Source: JBEDUK01 sp040414485 (lineage in GTDB: Bacteria > Actinomycetota > UBA4738). From it: a stretch of DNA of 64,000 nt. The stretch lies in contig JBEDUK010000096.1 in the NCBI GenBank assembly GCA_040414485.1, positions 1 through 64,000 on the forward strand, given 5' to 3'. This document shows positions 24,795 to 33,444 of the stretch, piece by piece. Position 1 is the first letter of the stretch, and every line of letters starts with the position of its first letter. Under the pieces are notes generated by a model. It had not been told where the DNA came from. It did no database searches and was given only the letters and a program-made list of their open reading frames with translations. A program made the position numbers and the translations under genes.

Positions 24795-25676
24795 ATGTCA
24801 TTCCCGAAACGAAGGCTTGCCCTGCTCGCGATCGGCGTCGCGGCCATGGCCTTCGCGCCCTCGGTGTCGGCCGGTCCGAGCCCCGTCCGAGCAGCGGCCC
24901 CGCCGACGCAGCGTTCGACGCCTCGGCCGAACCTCCCGCCGCCGCTGCCGGACAGCATCGCGGTCATCGGCGATTCGATCTCACAGGGGTTCGACTCCGA
25001 ATGCTGCGGTGCGCAGCCACGGCACTCGTGGGCGACCGGCGACGATCCGATCGACGCCGTCCGCAGCCACTACGAACGGATCTTCGCCGCGAATCCGGCC
25101 ATCGCCGGACGGAACCACGACGACGCCGTCATGAGCGCGCGAATGGCCGACGCGCCTTCGCAGGCGGCGCGGGCGGTCGCCCAGAAGGCGCAGTACGTGG
25201 TGATCGAGATGGGGGGCAACGACCTGTGCACCGGTTCGCCGTCATCGATGACGCCCGTCGCGACCTTCCGCTCGCAGTTCCACGCCGCCCTGCGGACGCT
25301 CGCGTCGGGCCTGCCCGCCGGAGCGCACGTGTTCGTGGCGAGCATCCCGAACGTCGACCGCCTGTGGCAGATCCTCCACGACGACATGCAGGCCGAGCTC
25401 GTCTGGCGGGTTGCCGGCATCTGTCAGTCGATGCTTTCCGTCGACAACACCGAGGCGGACCGTCGGGCAGTGGTCGCGCGCGAACAGGCGTTCAATTCGA
25501 TCCTTGGGAACGAATGCCGGCAGTTCGCGTTCTGTCGGTACGACCAGGGCGCGATCTACGGGTTCCGGTTCGGCGCCGACGACGTGACCCACATCGACTG
25601 GTTCCACCCGAGCACCGAGGGGCAGGCCTCGTTCGCGGATCTGACGTGGCCGAGGTCCTGGTGGCCGAACAGGTAG
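24795..25676 (+). CDS. Secreted SGNH/GDSL hydrolase
   Basis: A 293-residue exported hydrolase. The signal peptide covers about residues 1-26 (KRRLALLAIGVAAMAF, cleavage near VSAGP) and is followed by a Pro-rich spacer. Block I is AVIGDSISQGF (Ser61), block III is EMGGNDLC and block V is HIDWFHPS (Asp-x-x-His), so the catalytic residues are complete. Cys pairs (SECCGAQ, GNECRQFAFC) suit an extracellular enzyme. Expected activity is on ester or acyl groups of lipids or glycans. ATG 24795 fits the signal peptide; the frame is open further upstream but that part has no export signal. Confidence 0.85.
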   Translation: MSFPKRRLALLAIGVAAMAFAPSVSAGPSPVRAAAPPTQRSTPRPNLPPPLPDSIAVIGDSISQGFDSECCGAQPRHSWATGDDPIDAVRSHYERIFAANPAIAGRNHDDAVMSARMADAPSQAARAVAQKAQYVVIEMGGNDLCTGSPSSMTPVATFRSQFHAALRTLASGLPAGAHVFVASIPNVDRLWQILHDDMQAELVWRVAGICQSMLSVDNTEADRRAVVAREQAFNSILGNECRQFAFCRYDQGAIYGFRFGADDVTHIDWFHPSTEGQASFADLTWPRSWWPNR

Positions 25677-25687
25677 GGGAGGCCGGG

Positions 25688-26416
25688 TCAGGCCAGTTCG
25701 ATCCGGATCCTTCGAAACGTCTTGCCCTTGTTCTCCGTCTTCGCCACACGCACGGTGCCGACCTCCGCGGTGGACCGAACGTGCGTCCCGCCGTCCGCCT
25801 GCCGGTCGAGGCCGACGATGTCGATCACACGGATCGGATCGACGTCGTCCGGGATCAGCGACACCTTCGTCCGGATGAGATCCGGATCGGCGAGCGCCTC
25901 CTTCCGGGGCAGGAACAAGACGTTCACCGGGTGATCCTCCGCGAGCGCCGCGTTCAGTTTCGATTCGATCTCCTCGCCGAATCCCGGTGGGAGCGAATCC
26001 AGCTCGAAGTCCATCCGCGCGGCGCCGGGCTCCATGTTGCCGCCGGTGACCTTCGCGCCGTAGTCGCGAAAGACGATCCCGGACAGCGCGTGGAGCGCCG
26101 TGTGCGTGCGCATGAGCAGATACCGGCGATCCCAGTCGATCTCGCATTCGATCTCGTGGCCGACCATGGACGGTGCGACCGCGGGATGGTCAAGTAGGGT
26201 GACGACCTGGTCGCCGCGCCGGATCGTGTCGATCACCGGCACGCGCCGGCCGTTCCACCGCAACTCGCCGGTGTCGCCGGGCTGACCGCCCCCTCGCGCA
26301 TAGAACACCGTGGGCGTGACCGCGACCCCGTCCGGGTAGGTCTGCACCACGGAGCCGACGGTTGTGCGCTGATACGCGTCGACCGCCGCGAGTTCCTGGT
26401 CCGGTGATCCGGTCAT
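25688..26416 (-). CDS. AlaX-like alanyl-tRNA editing domain protein
   Basis: A 242-residue free-standing editing protein related to the C-terminal part of alanyl-tRNA synthetase. FYARGGGQPGDTG and the zinc-binding pair in RTHTALHAL are clear, as is DGGTHVRSTAEVG near residues 208-220. The usual motif there is CGGTH, so the third zinc ligand Cys is replaced by Asp. The family hydrolyses Ser-tRNA(Ala) or Gly-tRNA(Ala). Whether this Asp variant still binds zinc is uncertain; it may belong to a subfamily with this substitution. It is convergent with the SGNH gene (11 bases apart). The 238 bases upstream contain no recognisable gene. Confidence 0.82.
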   Translation of the reverse strand: MTGSPDQELAAVDAYQRTTVGSVVQTYPDGVAVTPTVFYARGGGQPGDTGELRWNGRRVPVIDTIRRGDQVVTLLDHPAVAPSMVGHEIECEIDWDRRYLLMRTHTALHALSGIVFRDYGAKVTGGNMEPGAARMDFELDSLPPGFGEEIESKLNAALAEDHPVNVLFLPRKEALADPDLIRTKVSLIPDDVDPIRVIDIVGLDRQADGGTHVRSTAEVGTVRVAKTENKGKTFRRIRIELA

Positions 26417-26654
26417 CGCGTACCCACCATCGTCACATCATCCCTTCGCGTATCCGCGTCGTCGCTGGACCGGTCGCCTGCGCGATCCGGCGAATCGAGA
26501 CAGCGAAACCCGATGCCTGCTCGCCGCTCAGTGCGTCCGGTGCCGGTGGCCCACCACCGGGTCGGCACGAAAGCCCCGCCCCGATGATACGGTGCTGAAC
26601 CCGCCCGAATCGCCCGGCGGTGAAGCGCCGGCGCGAGGGAAAGGGCGCGAGCCT

Positions 26655-27842
26655 CTAGGCGAAGCCGCCGGCCATCAACGCTCCCGAGGCCCAGACGGCG
26701 GACGGTGTGAGCAGGACCGTGGGATCGTCGATCGGGTTGCCGTCGTAGAGAACGAGGTCCGCCGCCTTCCCCTCTTCGACGGTGCCCGTCACGTTCGACA
26801 CCCGGAGGAGGGTCGCCGCGTTCGACGTGGCCGCAACCAGGGCCTTCAACGGCGTGAGGCCCCACTCGACCATGCTCACGATCTCCTGAGGCGCGCTCCC
26901 GTGCGGATTGTGGGGCGTGCCCGCGTCGGTTCCGCACGCGATGCGGACCCCGTTTCGGATGGAACGCTTGAAGGCGTCCTGCGCCTCATCCCAGATCTGC
27001 CTTCCCTTTGCGACCGCGTACGCCGGCACGTCCTCCGGATGCCCCGTGATCCCGGCGAGCGCGGCGATCGTCGGCACGTGGAATGCGCCGTTCGCCTTCA
27101 TCTGCTTCGCGATCTCCGTGTCGATCTGCGAGCCGTGCTCGATCGAATCGATCCCCGCCGCGACGCAGTAGGCGATGCCGGTACGGCCGATCGCATGCGC
27201 CGCGATGGGGACGCCCCACTTGTGGGCCTCGTCGACCGCCGCCTCGACCTCCTCGCGGGTGAACGCGGTGAAGTCCACGGGGATGTTCGGCGTCAACACG
27301 CCGCCGGTCGCGACGATCTTGATCGAACGGGCGCCGCCCCGGATCTGCTCGCGGACCGCGATCCGCATGCCGTCCGCGCCGTCGGTCTGGCGGGCGAACG
27401 TGTTCCATCCATGGCCGCCGGTCACGGTGAGCGCGGTCCCGGAGGCGATCACCCGCGGGCCCGGGACCCGGCCGTCGGCGATGGCCCGCGCGGCGTCGGA
27501 TGCGACGTCGCGGAACCCGCCCAGATCGCGAACGGTGGTCACGCCGTACTGCAGATGCTTCGCCGCGTTCGCGACGCACTTGACCGCCGCGTACGGCTCG
27601 GTCGTGCGAGCCTCCGCGACGAAGTCCGGCGATCCGTCGAAGCACAGATGGACGTGACAGTCGATCAGACCAGGCGTGAGGGTCCGCCCGGCGCCGTCGA
27701 CGAATTCCGCCGCCTTCGTGTCGCGCGGCGCGCGGGCGTGGGACCCAGCCCACTCGATCCGCCCCTCCCGCACCAGCACGCCGGCGTTCGGCCTGAGGCG
27801 CAGGCCGTCGAAGAGTGTGACGTTCGCGAAGTAGATGCCCAT
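26655..27842 (-). CDS. Metal-dependent amidohydrolase (imidazolonepropionase/prolidase-like)
   Basis: A 395-residue amidohydrolase of the cyclic-imidase/Xaa-Pro group. Metal ligands are H63 and H65 (DCHVHLCFDG), the Lys region SIKIVATGG, the His residues in AAHAIG and SIEHGS, and the Asp of CGTDAGTPHNPHG. The C-terminal small beta domain (AADLVLYDGNPIDDP) closes the composite barrel as in related enzymes. Substrates in this group include imidazolones and carboxy-terminal proline or aromatic dipeptides; the choice is not possible here. It starts 17 bases after the SDR gene and may share its transcript. Confidence 0.85.
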   Translation of the reverse strand: MGIYFANVTLFDGLRLRPNAGVLVREGRIEWAGSHARAPRDTKAAEFVDGAGRTLTPGLIDCHVHLCFDGSPDFVAEARTTEPYAAVKCVANAAKHLQYGVTTVRDLGGFRDVASDAARAIADGRVPGPRVIASGTALTVTGGHGWNTFARQTDGADGMRIAVREQIRGGARSIKIVATGGVLTPNIPVDFTAFTREEVEAAVDEAHKWGVPIAAHAIGRTGIAYCVAAGIDSIEHGSQIDTEIAKQMKANGAFHVPTIAALAGITGHPEDVPAYAVAKGRQIWDEAQDAFKRSIRNGVRIACGTDAGTPHNPHGSAPQEIVSMVEWGLTPLKALVAATSNAATLLRVSNVTGTVEEGKAADLVLYDGNPIDDPTVLLTPSAVWASGALMAGGFA

Positions 27843-27859
27843 CGCCGCGCCGGCCCGCG

Positions 27860-28798
27860 CTAGCCGGTCCCGCCCGGGATGCCGGCCTGCTCGCGGAACG
27901 CCGATCGCGCAGGCGAGTACACGGTCGGCCGGTCGCCGAACAGGTCACCCATCCGCTCGGCCAGTTCGGACGGCGTCCATCGTTCGTCCCTGGAGATCTC
28001 CGAGACCGGCGTCCAGCCCTGGTACAGCTGAACGAGGCCGCCGGCCACGTAGAACGTCTGGCCCGTGATGTGCAGGGCCGCGTCGGAGGAAAGGTAGGCC
28101 ACCATCGGCGCGACGTTCTCCGGGGCGAGCGCGTCGAAGGCGCCTTCGGCGACGGACAGGTCGCCGAACGTCTTCTCGGTCATGCGCGTGCGCGCGCCCG
28201 GCGCGATCGCGTTCACGCGAACGCCGTAGCGCTGCAGCTCCATGGCGGTGATGCAGGAGAACGCCGCGATGCCGGCCTTCGCCGCGCCGTAGTTCGACTG
28301 CCCGGCATTGCCCAGGATGCCGCTGGTCGAGGACGTGTTCACGATCGAGGCGTTGATGACGTCGCCGGCCTTCGACCGCTCGCGCCAGTATTGCGCCGCC
28401 GCCCGGGTGACCAGGAAGTGGCCCCGCAGGTGCACCTTCATGACCGAATCCCAGTCCTCGGTCGACATGTTGAAGACCATGCGGTCTCGAAGGATCCCCG
28501 CGTTGTTGACCACCGCGTCGAGCGACCCGAACGCCTCCACCGCCGTCCCGATGAGGGATGCGGCGCCGTCCTCCTCGCTTATGTCGTCGAAGTGCGCAAC
28601 GGCCTCGCCGCCGGCCGCGCGGATCTCCTCCACCACCTGCGACGCGGCCCGCTGGTCCGCGCCGGAGCCGTCCCACTCGCCGCCCAGGTCGTTGACGACG
28701 ACCTTCGCCCCCTCCGCGGCGAACAGCAGCGCCTCGCCGCGCCCGATCCCCCGGCCGGCGCCCGTGATCGCGGCGATCTTTCCGTCGAGCAGACCCAC
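27860..28798 (-). CDS. Short-chain dehydrogenase/reductase (multifunctional-enzyme-2-like)
   Basis: A 312-residue SDR. The cofactor motif is TGAGRGIGRGEAL, followed by VVNDLGGEWDGSG, which is typical of the 3-hydroxyacyl-CoA dehydrogenase (MFE-2/HSD17B4-like) branch. NNAG, the catalytic Ser in NTSSTSG and the YGAAKAG Tyr/Lys pair are intact. A C-terminal extension (WTPVSEISRDERWTPSELAE) is longer than in minimal SDRs. It probably oxidises a hydroxyacyl-CoA or similar alcohol with NAD. GTG 28798 is preceded by AAGGAAGGGA. Downstream is the amidohydrolase, 17 bases away. Confidence 0.85.
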   Translation of the reverse strand: MGLLDGKIAAITGAGRGIGRGEALLFAAEGAKVVVNDLGGEWDGSGADQRAASQVVEEIRAAGGEAVAHFDDISEEDGAASLIGTAVEAFGSLDAVVNNAGILRDRMVFNMSTEDWDSVMKVHLRGHFLVTRAAAQYWRERSKAGDVINASIVNTSSTSGILGNAGQSNYGAAKAGIAAFSCITAMELQRYGVRVNAIAPGARTRMTEKTFGDLSVAEGAFDALAPENVAPMVAYLSSDAALHITGQTFYVAGGLVQLYQGWTPVSEISRDERWTPSELAERMGDLFGDRPTVYSPARSAFREQAGIPGGTG

Positions 28799-28848
28799 GT
28801 TGGCGGTCCCTTCCTTTCGGATATCCCTGTCCGCGCGCCGAGGAGGCT

Positions 28849-29322
28849 TCAGGTGGTCCCGGCTTCGTCCGCGCCCGGAGGTGCGTGCGGCGTGACCAGG
28901 CCCCGGCGCGCCCGTCGCTGAGCGAGCCGATCCTGCGCGGCCCGGACCCGTGCGGCCCGGCGGATCTCGTCCTTCGTGCGTGCCGCGGAAACCGCGCCGG
29001 AGACGCCGCTTCGCATGTACGCCGCCCCGCCCGGGGCCGGCGGGCGGATCGCGCCGTCCGCGTCGTGATGGGGGTGAGCCGCGAGGCCCACCGCGGCGAG
29101 GCTCTCGTTCAGGTCGCGCACGTTCGAACCGAATCGCCCCACCCGATGCCGTGTGGACTTGAAGCCCCGGACGAGCGGGGCGATCGGACGGTTCTGCTTC
29201 CACCACTTGCGCCGGTCGTGCTCGTACCAGTAGGCGACGCCCGCGACGGTGGCGGCGATGACGAACGTCACGGCGGCGTTGAACCGTCGGAACGCGGGGT
29301 CGTCGCGGTTCGGCTGGATCAC
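28849..29322 (-). CDS. Hypothetical single-pass membrane protein
   Basis: A 157-residue protein with one membrane helix (about 15-32, AAVTFVIAATVAGVAYWYEH). A basic stretch follows (DRRKWWKQNR), then a hydrophilic, Arg/Ala-rich tail (RRAARVRAAQDRLAQRRARR). I do not recognise a family. The GTG at 29322 has TAGGAT seven bases upstream, a leaderless pattern seen at many genes here. It precedes the SDR gene by 50 bases. Composition suggests a cytoplasmic, nucleic-acid- or lipid-binding tail, but that is only a guess. Confidence 0.6.
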   Translation of the reverse strand: MIQPNRDDPAFRRFNAAVTFVIAATVAGVAYWYEHDRRKWWKQNRPIAPLVRGFKSTRHRVGRFGSNVRDLNESLAAVGLAAHPHHDADGAIRPPAPGGAAYMRSGVSGAVSAARTKDEIRRAARVRAAQDRLAQRRARRGLVTPHAPPGADEAGTT

Positions 29323-29329
29323 AGGGCCG

Positions 29330-29335
29330 ATCCTA
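29330..29335 (-). promoter_or_regulatory. -10 box, leaderless start of membrane protein gene
   Basis: Minus strand TAGGAT ends seven bases before GTG 29322, in the 25-base gap after the LLM oxidoreductase gene. Confidence 0.45.
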
Positions 29336-29347
29336 ACGGCGTCGGAG

Positions 29348-30364
29348 TCAGGCCGCGCCGGCGAGGGCTTCGAGCGCTTCGACCTGCCATGCGTTCGCGA
29401 TGATCGTGTCGACGCCCGCCTCGCGCCAGATCGCCATCCGTTCCTTGATCCGCGCGGCCGGACCGACCAGCGCGACGTCGTCGACCAGCGCGTCGGGGAC
29501 CGCGCCGGCCGCCTCTCCCTTGCGGCCGTCGAGGTACAGGTTCTGGACCGTTTCGGCGGCCTCGTCGTATCCGTACCGCCGGACGAGGTCGTTGTAGAAG
29601 TTCCGCCCCCGCGCCCCCATGCCGCCGATGTAGAGCGCCAGGCCGGGCTTCACCATGTCGCGGCAGAGCTGCACGTCGTCGCCGACCACGACCGGCACCA
29701 TGGGCGCGACGTCGAACACCTCGCGGGAGCGCCCGCCGCGGGCCAGCCCCTCGTTCAGCCGCCCGTCGAACGATCCCGCGTGCGACGGCGCGTAGAAGGT
29801 CGGCAGCCAGCCGTCGGCGATCTCGCCGGCGAGCGCCACGTTGTTCGGCCCGATCGCGGCCAGGTAGATCGGCAGGTCCCGGCGAAGCGGATGCACGATC
29901 GTCTTGAGCGGCTTGCCCAGACCTGACCCACCGGTCACGGGCACGTCGTAGATCTGGCCGTGGAACTCGACCGGCGCGTCGCGCCGAAGGATCCGACGGA
30001 CGATCTCGACGTACTCCCGCGTGCGCTGGAGCGGCTTGCCGAATTCGACCCCGTGCCAGCCCTCGCTCACCTGCGGGCCCGACGTGCCGAGACCGAGCCG
30101 GAACCGTCCGCTCGTCAGATGGTCGAGGGTGATCGCGGTCATGGCCGTGGCCGCCGGCGTCCGAGCGGGCATCTGCATGACGGCCGTACCGACACCGAGC
30201 CGGGAGGTCCTGGCGGCGACCCACGTGATCAACGACACCGCGTCGGATCCGTAGGCCTCGGCGCTCCAGGCGCAGTCGAATCCGAGCGACTCCGCGGCCT
30301 GCGCGAGCGCCAGGAAATCGTTCGGCTGCGCGCCCCAGTACCCAAGGTGGACGCCGAGCTTCAT
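29348..30364 (-). CDS. LLM-class F420-dependent oxidoreductase
   Basis: A 338-residue luciferase-like TIM-barrel protein. It opens MKLGVHLGYWGAQPNDF and has WSAEAYGSDAV, GTAVMQMPARTP, FRLGLGTSGPQVSEGWHG and LPIYLAAIGPNNVALAGEIADGW, the usual F420-binding LLM signatures in actinobacteria. These enzymes transfer a hydride between F420H2 and a small organic substrate. It is divergent from tldD, with a GATAGGCT box on each strand in the gap. Substrate unknown. The second LLM protein at 50 kb is only distantly similar by eye. Confidence 0.85.
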   Translation of the reverse strand: MKLGVHLGYWGAQPNDFLALAQAAESLGFDCAWSAEAYGSDAVSLITWVAARTSRLGVGTAVMQMPARTPAATAMTAITLDHLTSGRFRLGLGTSGPQVSEGWHGVEFGKPLQRTREYVEIVRRILRRDAPVEFHGQIYDVPVTGGSGLGKPLKTIVHPLRRDLPIYLAAIGPNNVALAGEIADGWLPTFYAPSHAGSFDGRLNEGLARGGRSREVFDVAPMVPVVVGDDVQLCRDMVKPGLALYIGGMGARGRNFYNDLVRRYGYDEAAETVQNLYLDGRKGEAAGAVPDALVDDVALVGPAARIKERMAIWREAGVDTIIANAWQVEALEALAGAA

Positions 30365-30394
30365 GGAGGGCCGCCGGCCGTCATCGCGCCCGGC

Positions 30395-30449
30395 AGCCTA
30401 TCGGGCCGGCCAGGGTGGTGCGCGAGCGCGCCGCGCCCTGCGATAGGCT
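30395..30449. promoter_or_regulatory. Divergent GATAGGCT -10 boxes between LLM oxidoreductase and tldD
   Basis: TAGGCT on the minus strand (30400-30395) faces the LLM gene, 30 bases before its ATG. TAGGCT on the plus strand (30444-30449) faces tldD, about 105 bases before its GTG. Both lie in the extended form GATAGGCT. The tldD leader has a GGAAGGGG ribosome site but no small open frame with a normal start codon. Confidence 0.45.
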
Positions 30450-30553
30450 CTGTCCGATTCGTCTGGTTCGGGCTCGGCGTTCGCAGGCTCGCACGTTCGA
30501 GACCGCCGGCCGGACCGTCGCGATCGGATCCGAGCTTTCGGGAAGGGGCGAAC

Positions 30554-31999
30554 GTGCTCGAGGTGGCGCAGCATGCGCTGGATGCGGCCCGCGGGGCCGG
30601 GGCCCAGTACGCGGACGCGCGGTTCGGCGCGGACGACACCGAGTCCATGGCCGTGAAGAACCAGGAGATGGAGGGCGTGACGCGCGTCACGTCCAGCGGC
30701 CTGGGCGTGCGCGCGCTGGTCGACGGCTACTGGGGCTTCGCCGCGTCGGCTCGGACGGACCCGCACGACGTGGAGCGCACCGCGCACCTCGCGGTGGCGA
30801 TTGCCAGGGCCGCCTCGCGACTGCCCATGGACCCCGTGCGGCTCTCGCCGCTGGAGCCGGTCACGGCCACCTGGTCCACGCACGTCGAGGAGGATCCGTT
30901 CGCCGTCCCGCTGTCGGAGAAGGTCGCGCTCCTCATGGACGCCAGCGGCCGCATGCAGGCGGTGAAAGGCGTGACGTTCGGCGAGGCCAGCCTGGACATC
31001 TGGCGCCGCCGGACGGCGTTCGCGTCCACGGACGGCGCGGCCATCGAACAGACCATCGTCCACTGCGGAGGGGGCATCGAGGCGACCGCCGTCGCCGACG
31101 GCGAGATGCAGCAGCGGTCACACCCGAACTCGTTCCGCGGCAACATGCGCGCCGCCGGTTACGAGCACGTCCGTTCGCTGGCCCTGGCCGATCACGCCGA
31201 GCGGGTGGCCACCCAGGCCGTCGAACTGCTGAGCGCTCCGGACTGCCCCTCCATGACGACGACGCTCGTGCTGGACCCGTCGCAGGTGGCGCTGCAGGTC
31301 CATGAATCGGTCGGCCACCCGGTCGAGCTGGACCGCGTCCTCGGCATGGAGGAGGCCTACGCGGGCACGTCCTTCCTGACGATCGGCGACCGCGGCAGCC
31401 TTCGGTACGGCAGCCCTCTGATCACGATCGTGGCGGACGCCACCGTTCCCGGCGGCCTGGGCACGTTCGGATTCGACGACGAGGGCGTGCCGGCCCAGCG
31501 CGTGCCCGTCATCACCGGCGGCATCTTCCAGAACTTCATCTCCTCGCGAGAGACGGCGCCGGTCCTCGGGGCGGACGCGCGGTCCACCGGGGCCATGCGT
31601 GCCGACGGCTGGCATCACCTTCCCCTGATCCGAATGACGAACATCAACCTGGAGCCCCGCGAGGGAACGCTCGAGGAGATCATCGGCGACACGAAGGACG
31701 GGGTGTTCATGGAGACGAACGTCTCCTGGTCCATCGACGACAAGCGCGTCAACTTCCAGTTCGGCTGCGAGGCGGCGTGGCGCGTCCGCGACGGCAGGCT
31801 TGCCGAGCTCTACCGCAACCCGAACTACACGGGGATCACCACCGAGTTCTGGGGCTCGTGCGATGCGGTCGGCGGGCCGGAGGCATGGGGCATGTGGGGC
31901 ACGCCGAACTGCGGCAAGGGCCAGCCGGGACAGGGGGCGCACGTCGGCCACGGCGCGGCGCCGGCGCGCTTCCGCAACGTTCAGGTCGGGGTGCGCTAG
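30554..31999 (+). CDS. tldD: TldD metalloprotease subunit
   Basis: A 481-residue TldD. The zinc motif HESVGH (about 250-255) is present, and the third ligand Cys is about residue 453 (PNCGKGQPGQGAHVGHG). Conserved GTFGFDDEG and YTGITTEFWGSCD support the call. With TldE it forms a protease with a closed inner chamber that degrades unfolded peptides and, in some systems, trims leader peptides of modified peptides such as microcin B17. GTG 30554 is preferred: GGAAGGGG lies upstream, and the longer frame overlaps the divergent LLM gene. tldE follows two bases later. Confidence 0.93.
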   Translation: MLEVAQHALDAARGAGAQYADARFGADDTESMAVKNQEMEGVTRVTSSGLGVRALVDGYWGFAASARTDPHDVERTAHLAVAIARAASRLPMDPVRLSPLEPVTATWSTHVEEDPFAVPLSEKVALLMDASGRMQAVKGVTFGEASLDIWRRRTAFASTDGAAIEQTIVHCGGGIEATAVADGEMQQRSHPNSFRGNMRAAGYEHVRSLALADHAERVATQAVELLSAPDCPSMTTTLVLDPSQVALQVHESVGHPVELDRVLGMEEAYAGTSFLTIGDRGSLRYGSPLITIVADATVPGGLGTFGFDDEGVPAQRVPVITGGIFQNFISSRETAPVLGADARSTGAMRADGWHHLPLIRMTNINLEPREGTLEEIIGDTKDGVFMETNVSWSIDDKRVNFQFGCEAAWRVRDGRLAELYRNPNYTGITTEFWGSCDAVGGPEAWGMWGTPNCGKGQPGQGAHVGHGAAPARFRNVQVGVR

Positions 32000-32001
32000 C
32001 C

Positions 32002-33351
32002 GTGCCCGAGCAGATCGGGCGCGACGCCGCGGCGCAGATCGCGCAGGCCGCTCTGGACCTCCCGGGCGCGGACGCCGTCGAGGTCCTCCTGTACCACGAG
32101 TGGGGCGGCCTGACGCGCTTCGCCAACTCCTCGATCCACCAGAGCACCTCGAAGGAGGACACCTCCGTCCGGATCCGAGCCGTCCGCGAGGGCCGCACCG
32201 GCGTGGCGGAGTCGAACGATCTCTCGGAGGCCGGCGTACGAGAGGCGGCTCGGAACGCGTTCGACATGGCCGCCGTCGCGGTGCCCGACCCGCTGTTCCC
32301 CGGCTTGGCGCCTGCGGCGACGCCCGAATCGAAGGACGGCTACGACGAACCGACCGCCGACGTGAGCCCGCAGGGGCGGGCGGAGGCCGTGGCCGCGCTC
32401 GTGGGCGAGGTCGGCCAGGGGTTCCGCGCCGCGGGCGCCGTGGAGACCGAGGCCGCCGAGGTCGCGCTCGCCAACACCGAGGGCCAGTTCTGCTACTCGA
32501 CGTTCACCCGGGCGAGCGCGAGCACCGTCGTCTCCGGCGGCCGCGGGGGGACGGGAACCGCGGAGACCGCCGCGCCCGCGTTCGGGTCGGTGGACCCGGC
32601 AGGCGTCGGCAGGCGTGCGTACGCGAAAGCCCGTGACAGCCAGGACCCTGCCGACGTCGCACCCGGCGTCTACGAGGTCATCCTGGAGCCGCTCGCCGTG
32701 TCCACCCTGGTGGACTTCCTCGCCTACATCGCGCTGAACGGACGGGCCATCGCGGAACAGCGTTCGGCGCTCTCAGGACGGGAGGGCGAACGCGTCGCAA
32801 CCGAGATGGTCAGTCTGGTTGACGACCCGCTCTCCGGGGAATCGATCGGCCTGCCGTTCGACTTCGAAGGCACCCCGAAGCGCGCGCTCGGCATGCTCGA
32901 AGGCGGTGTGTTCGTCACCGGCGTGCACGATCGTCGCAGCGCGAAGCAGGCCGGCGCCGTGTCCACCGGCCACGCCCTGCCGGCGCCCAACCCGAACGGC
33001 CCGTTCCCGTTGAACATGCGGCTCGAGCCCGGGACCTCCACCATGGACGACATGATCGGCGCGGTCGGTCACGGGCTGTTGGTGACGCGGTTCCATTATT
33101 CGAACGTCGTCCAGCCGATGGAGACCATCCTCACCGGCATGACCCGCGACGGGACCTGGCTGATCGAGAACGGCCGCATCGCGGGCCCGGTCAAGAACCT
33201 CCGCTTCACACAGTCGATCCTGCAGGCGCTCTCGGGCGTCGAGATGGTCGGGAGGGACCTCGAGTCGGTGGGCGAATTCACCGCCGGCGGGACACGCGTG
33301 CCCGCGCTGAAGATCTCGCGCTTCAACTTCAGCGGCGCCAGCGATCACTAG
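32002..33351 (+). CDS. tldE: TldE/PmbA protein, partner of TldD
   Basis: A 449-residue TldE/PmbA homologue. It lacks the HExxxH motif, as expected for the non-catalytic partner. It has FANSSIHQSTSKEDTSVRIR at the N-terminus and the conserved C-terminal block GASDH preceded by TLTGMTRDGTWLIENGRI-type and SGVEMVGRDLESVG segments. It pairs with TldD to form the active heterodimer. The GTG start lies two bases after the tldD stop. No precursor-peptide gene was found beside the pair, so general protein turnover is the default reading. Confidence 0.91.
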   Translation: MPEQIGRDAAAQIAQAALDLPGADAVEVLLYHEWGGLTRFANSSIHQSTSKEDTSVRIRAVREGRTGVAESNDLSEAGVREAARNAFDMAAVAVPDPLFPGLAPAATPESKDGYDEPTADVSPQGRAEAVAALVGEVGQGFRAAGAVETEAAEVALANTEGQFCYSTFTRASASTVVSGGRGGTGTAETAAPAFGSVDPAGVGRRAYAKARDSQDPADVAPGVYEVILEPLAVSTLVDFLAYIALNGRAIAEQRSALSGREGERVATEMVSLVDDPLSGESIGLPFDFEGTPKRALGMLEGGVFVTGVHDRRSAKQAGAVSTGHALPAPNPNGPFPLNMRLEPGTSTMDDMIGAVGHGLLVTRFHYSNVVQPMETILTGMTRDGTWLIENGRIAGPVKNLRFTQSILQALSGVEMVGRDLESVGEFTAGGTRVPALKISRFNFSGASDH

Positions 33352-33385
33352 GAGCCTTCTCCGCCTGACGGCCGATTTGCAGGAA

Positions 33386-33413
33386 TTGTCCCCGCGCGCT
33401 TCCAATACACGGT
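33386..33413 (+). promoter_or_regulatory. Candidate promoter of 589-residue secreted protein
   Basis: TTGTCC (33386-33391), 16 bases, CACGGT (33408-33413), followed by CGCGCACGG. The downstream part matches the element before the secreted gene at 39.4 kb (TACGGT then TCGCGCACGG). Leader about 25 bases with GGGGAGGAGG before ATG 33445. Confidence 0.35.
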
Positions 33414-33444
33414 CGCGCACGGTGCGCGGGGAGGAGGCGGTGTC

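Noticed and set aside
23018..26197. Plus-strand open frame of 1059 codons
   Set aside because: It runs opposite the APC permease and through the SGNH and AlaX genes in other frames. Its composition is Arg/His/Asp-rich noise typical of antisense frames in GC-rich DNA.
26417..26654. Possible small gene in the 238-base gap between the AlaX-like and amidohydrolase genes
   Set aside because: Frames there are continuations of shadow frames, without ribosome site or domain. I see nothing certain in this gap.
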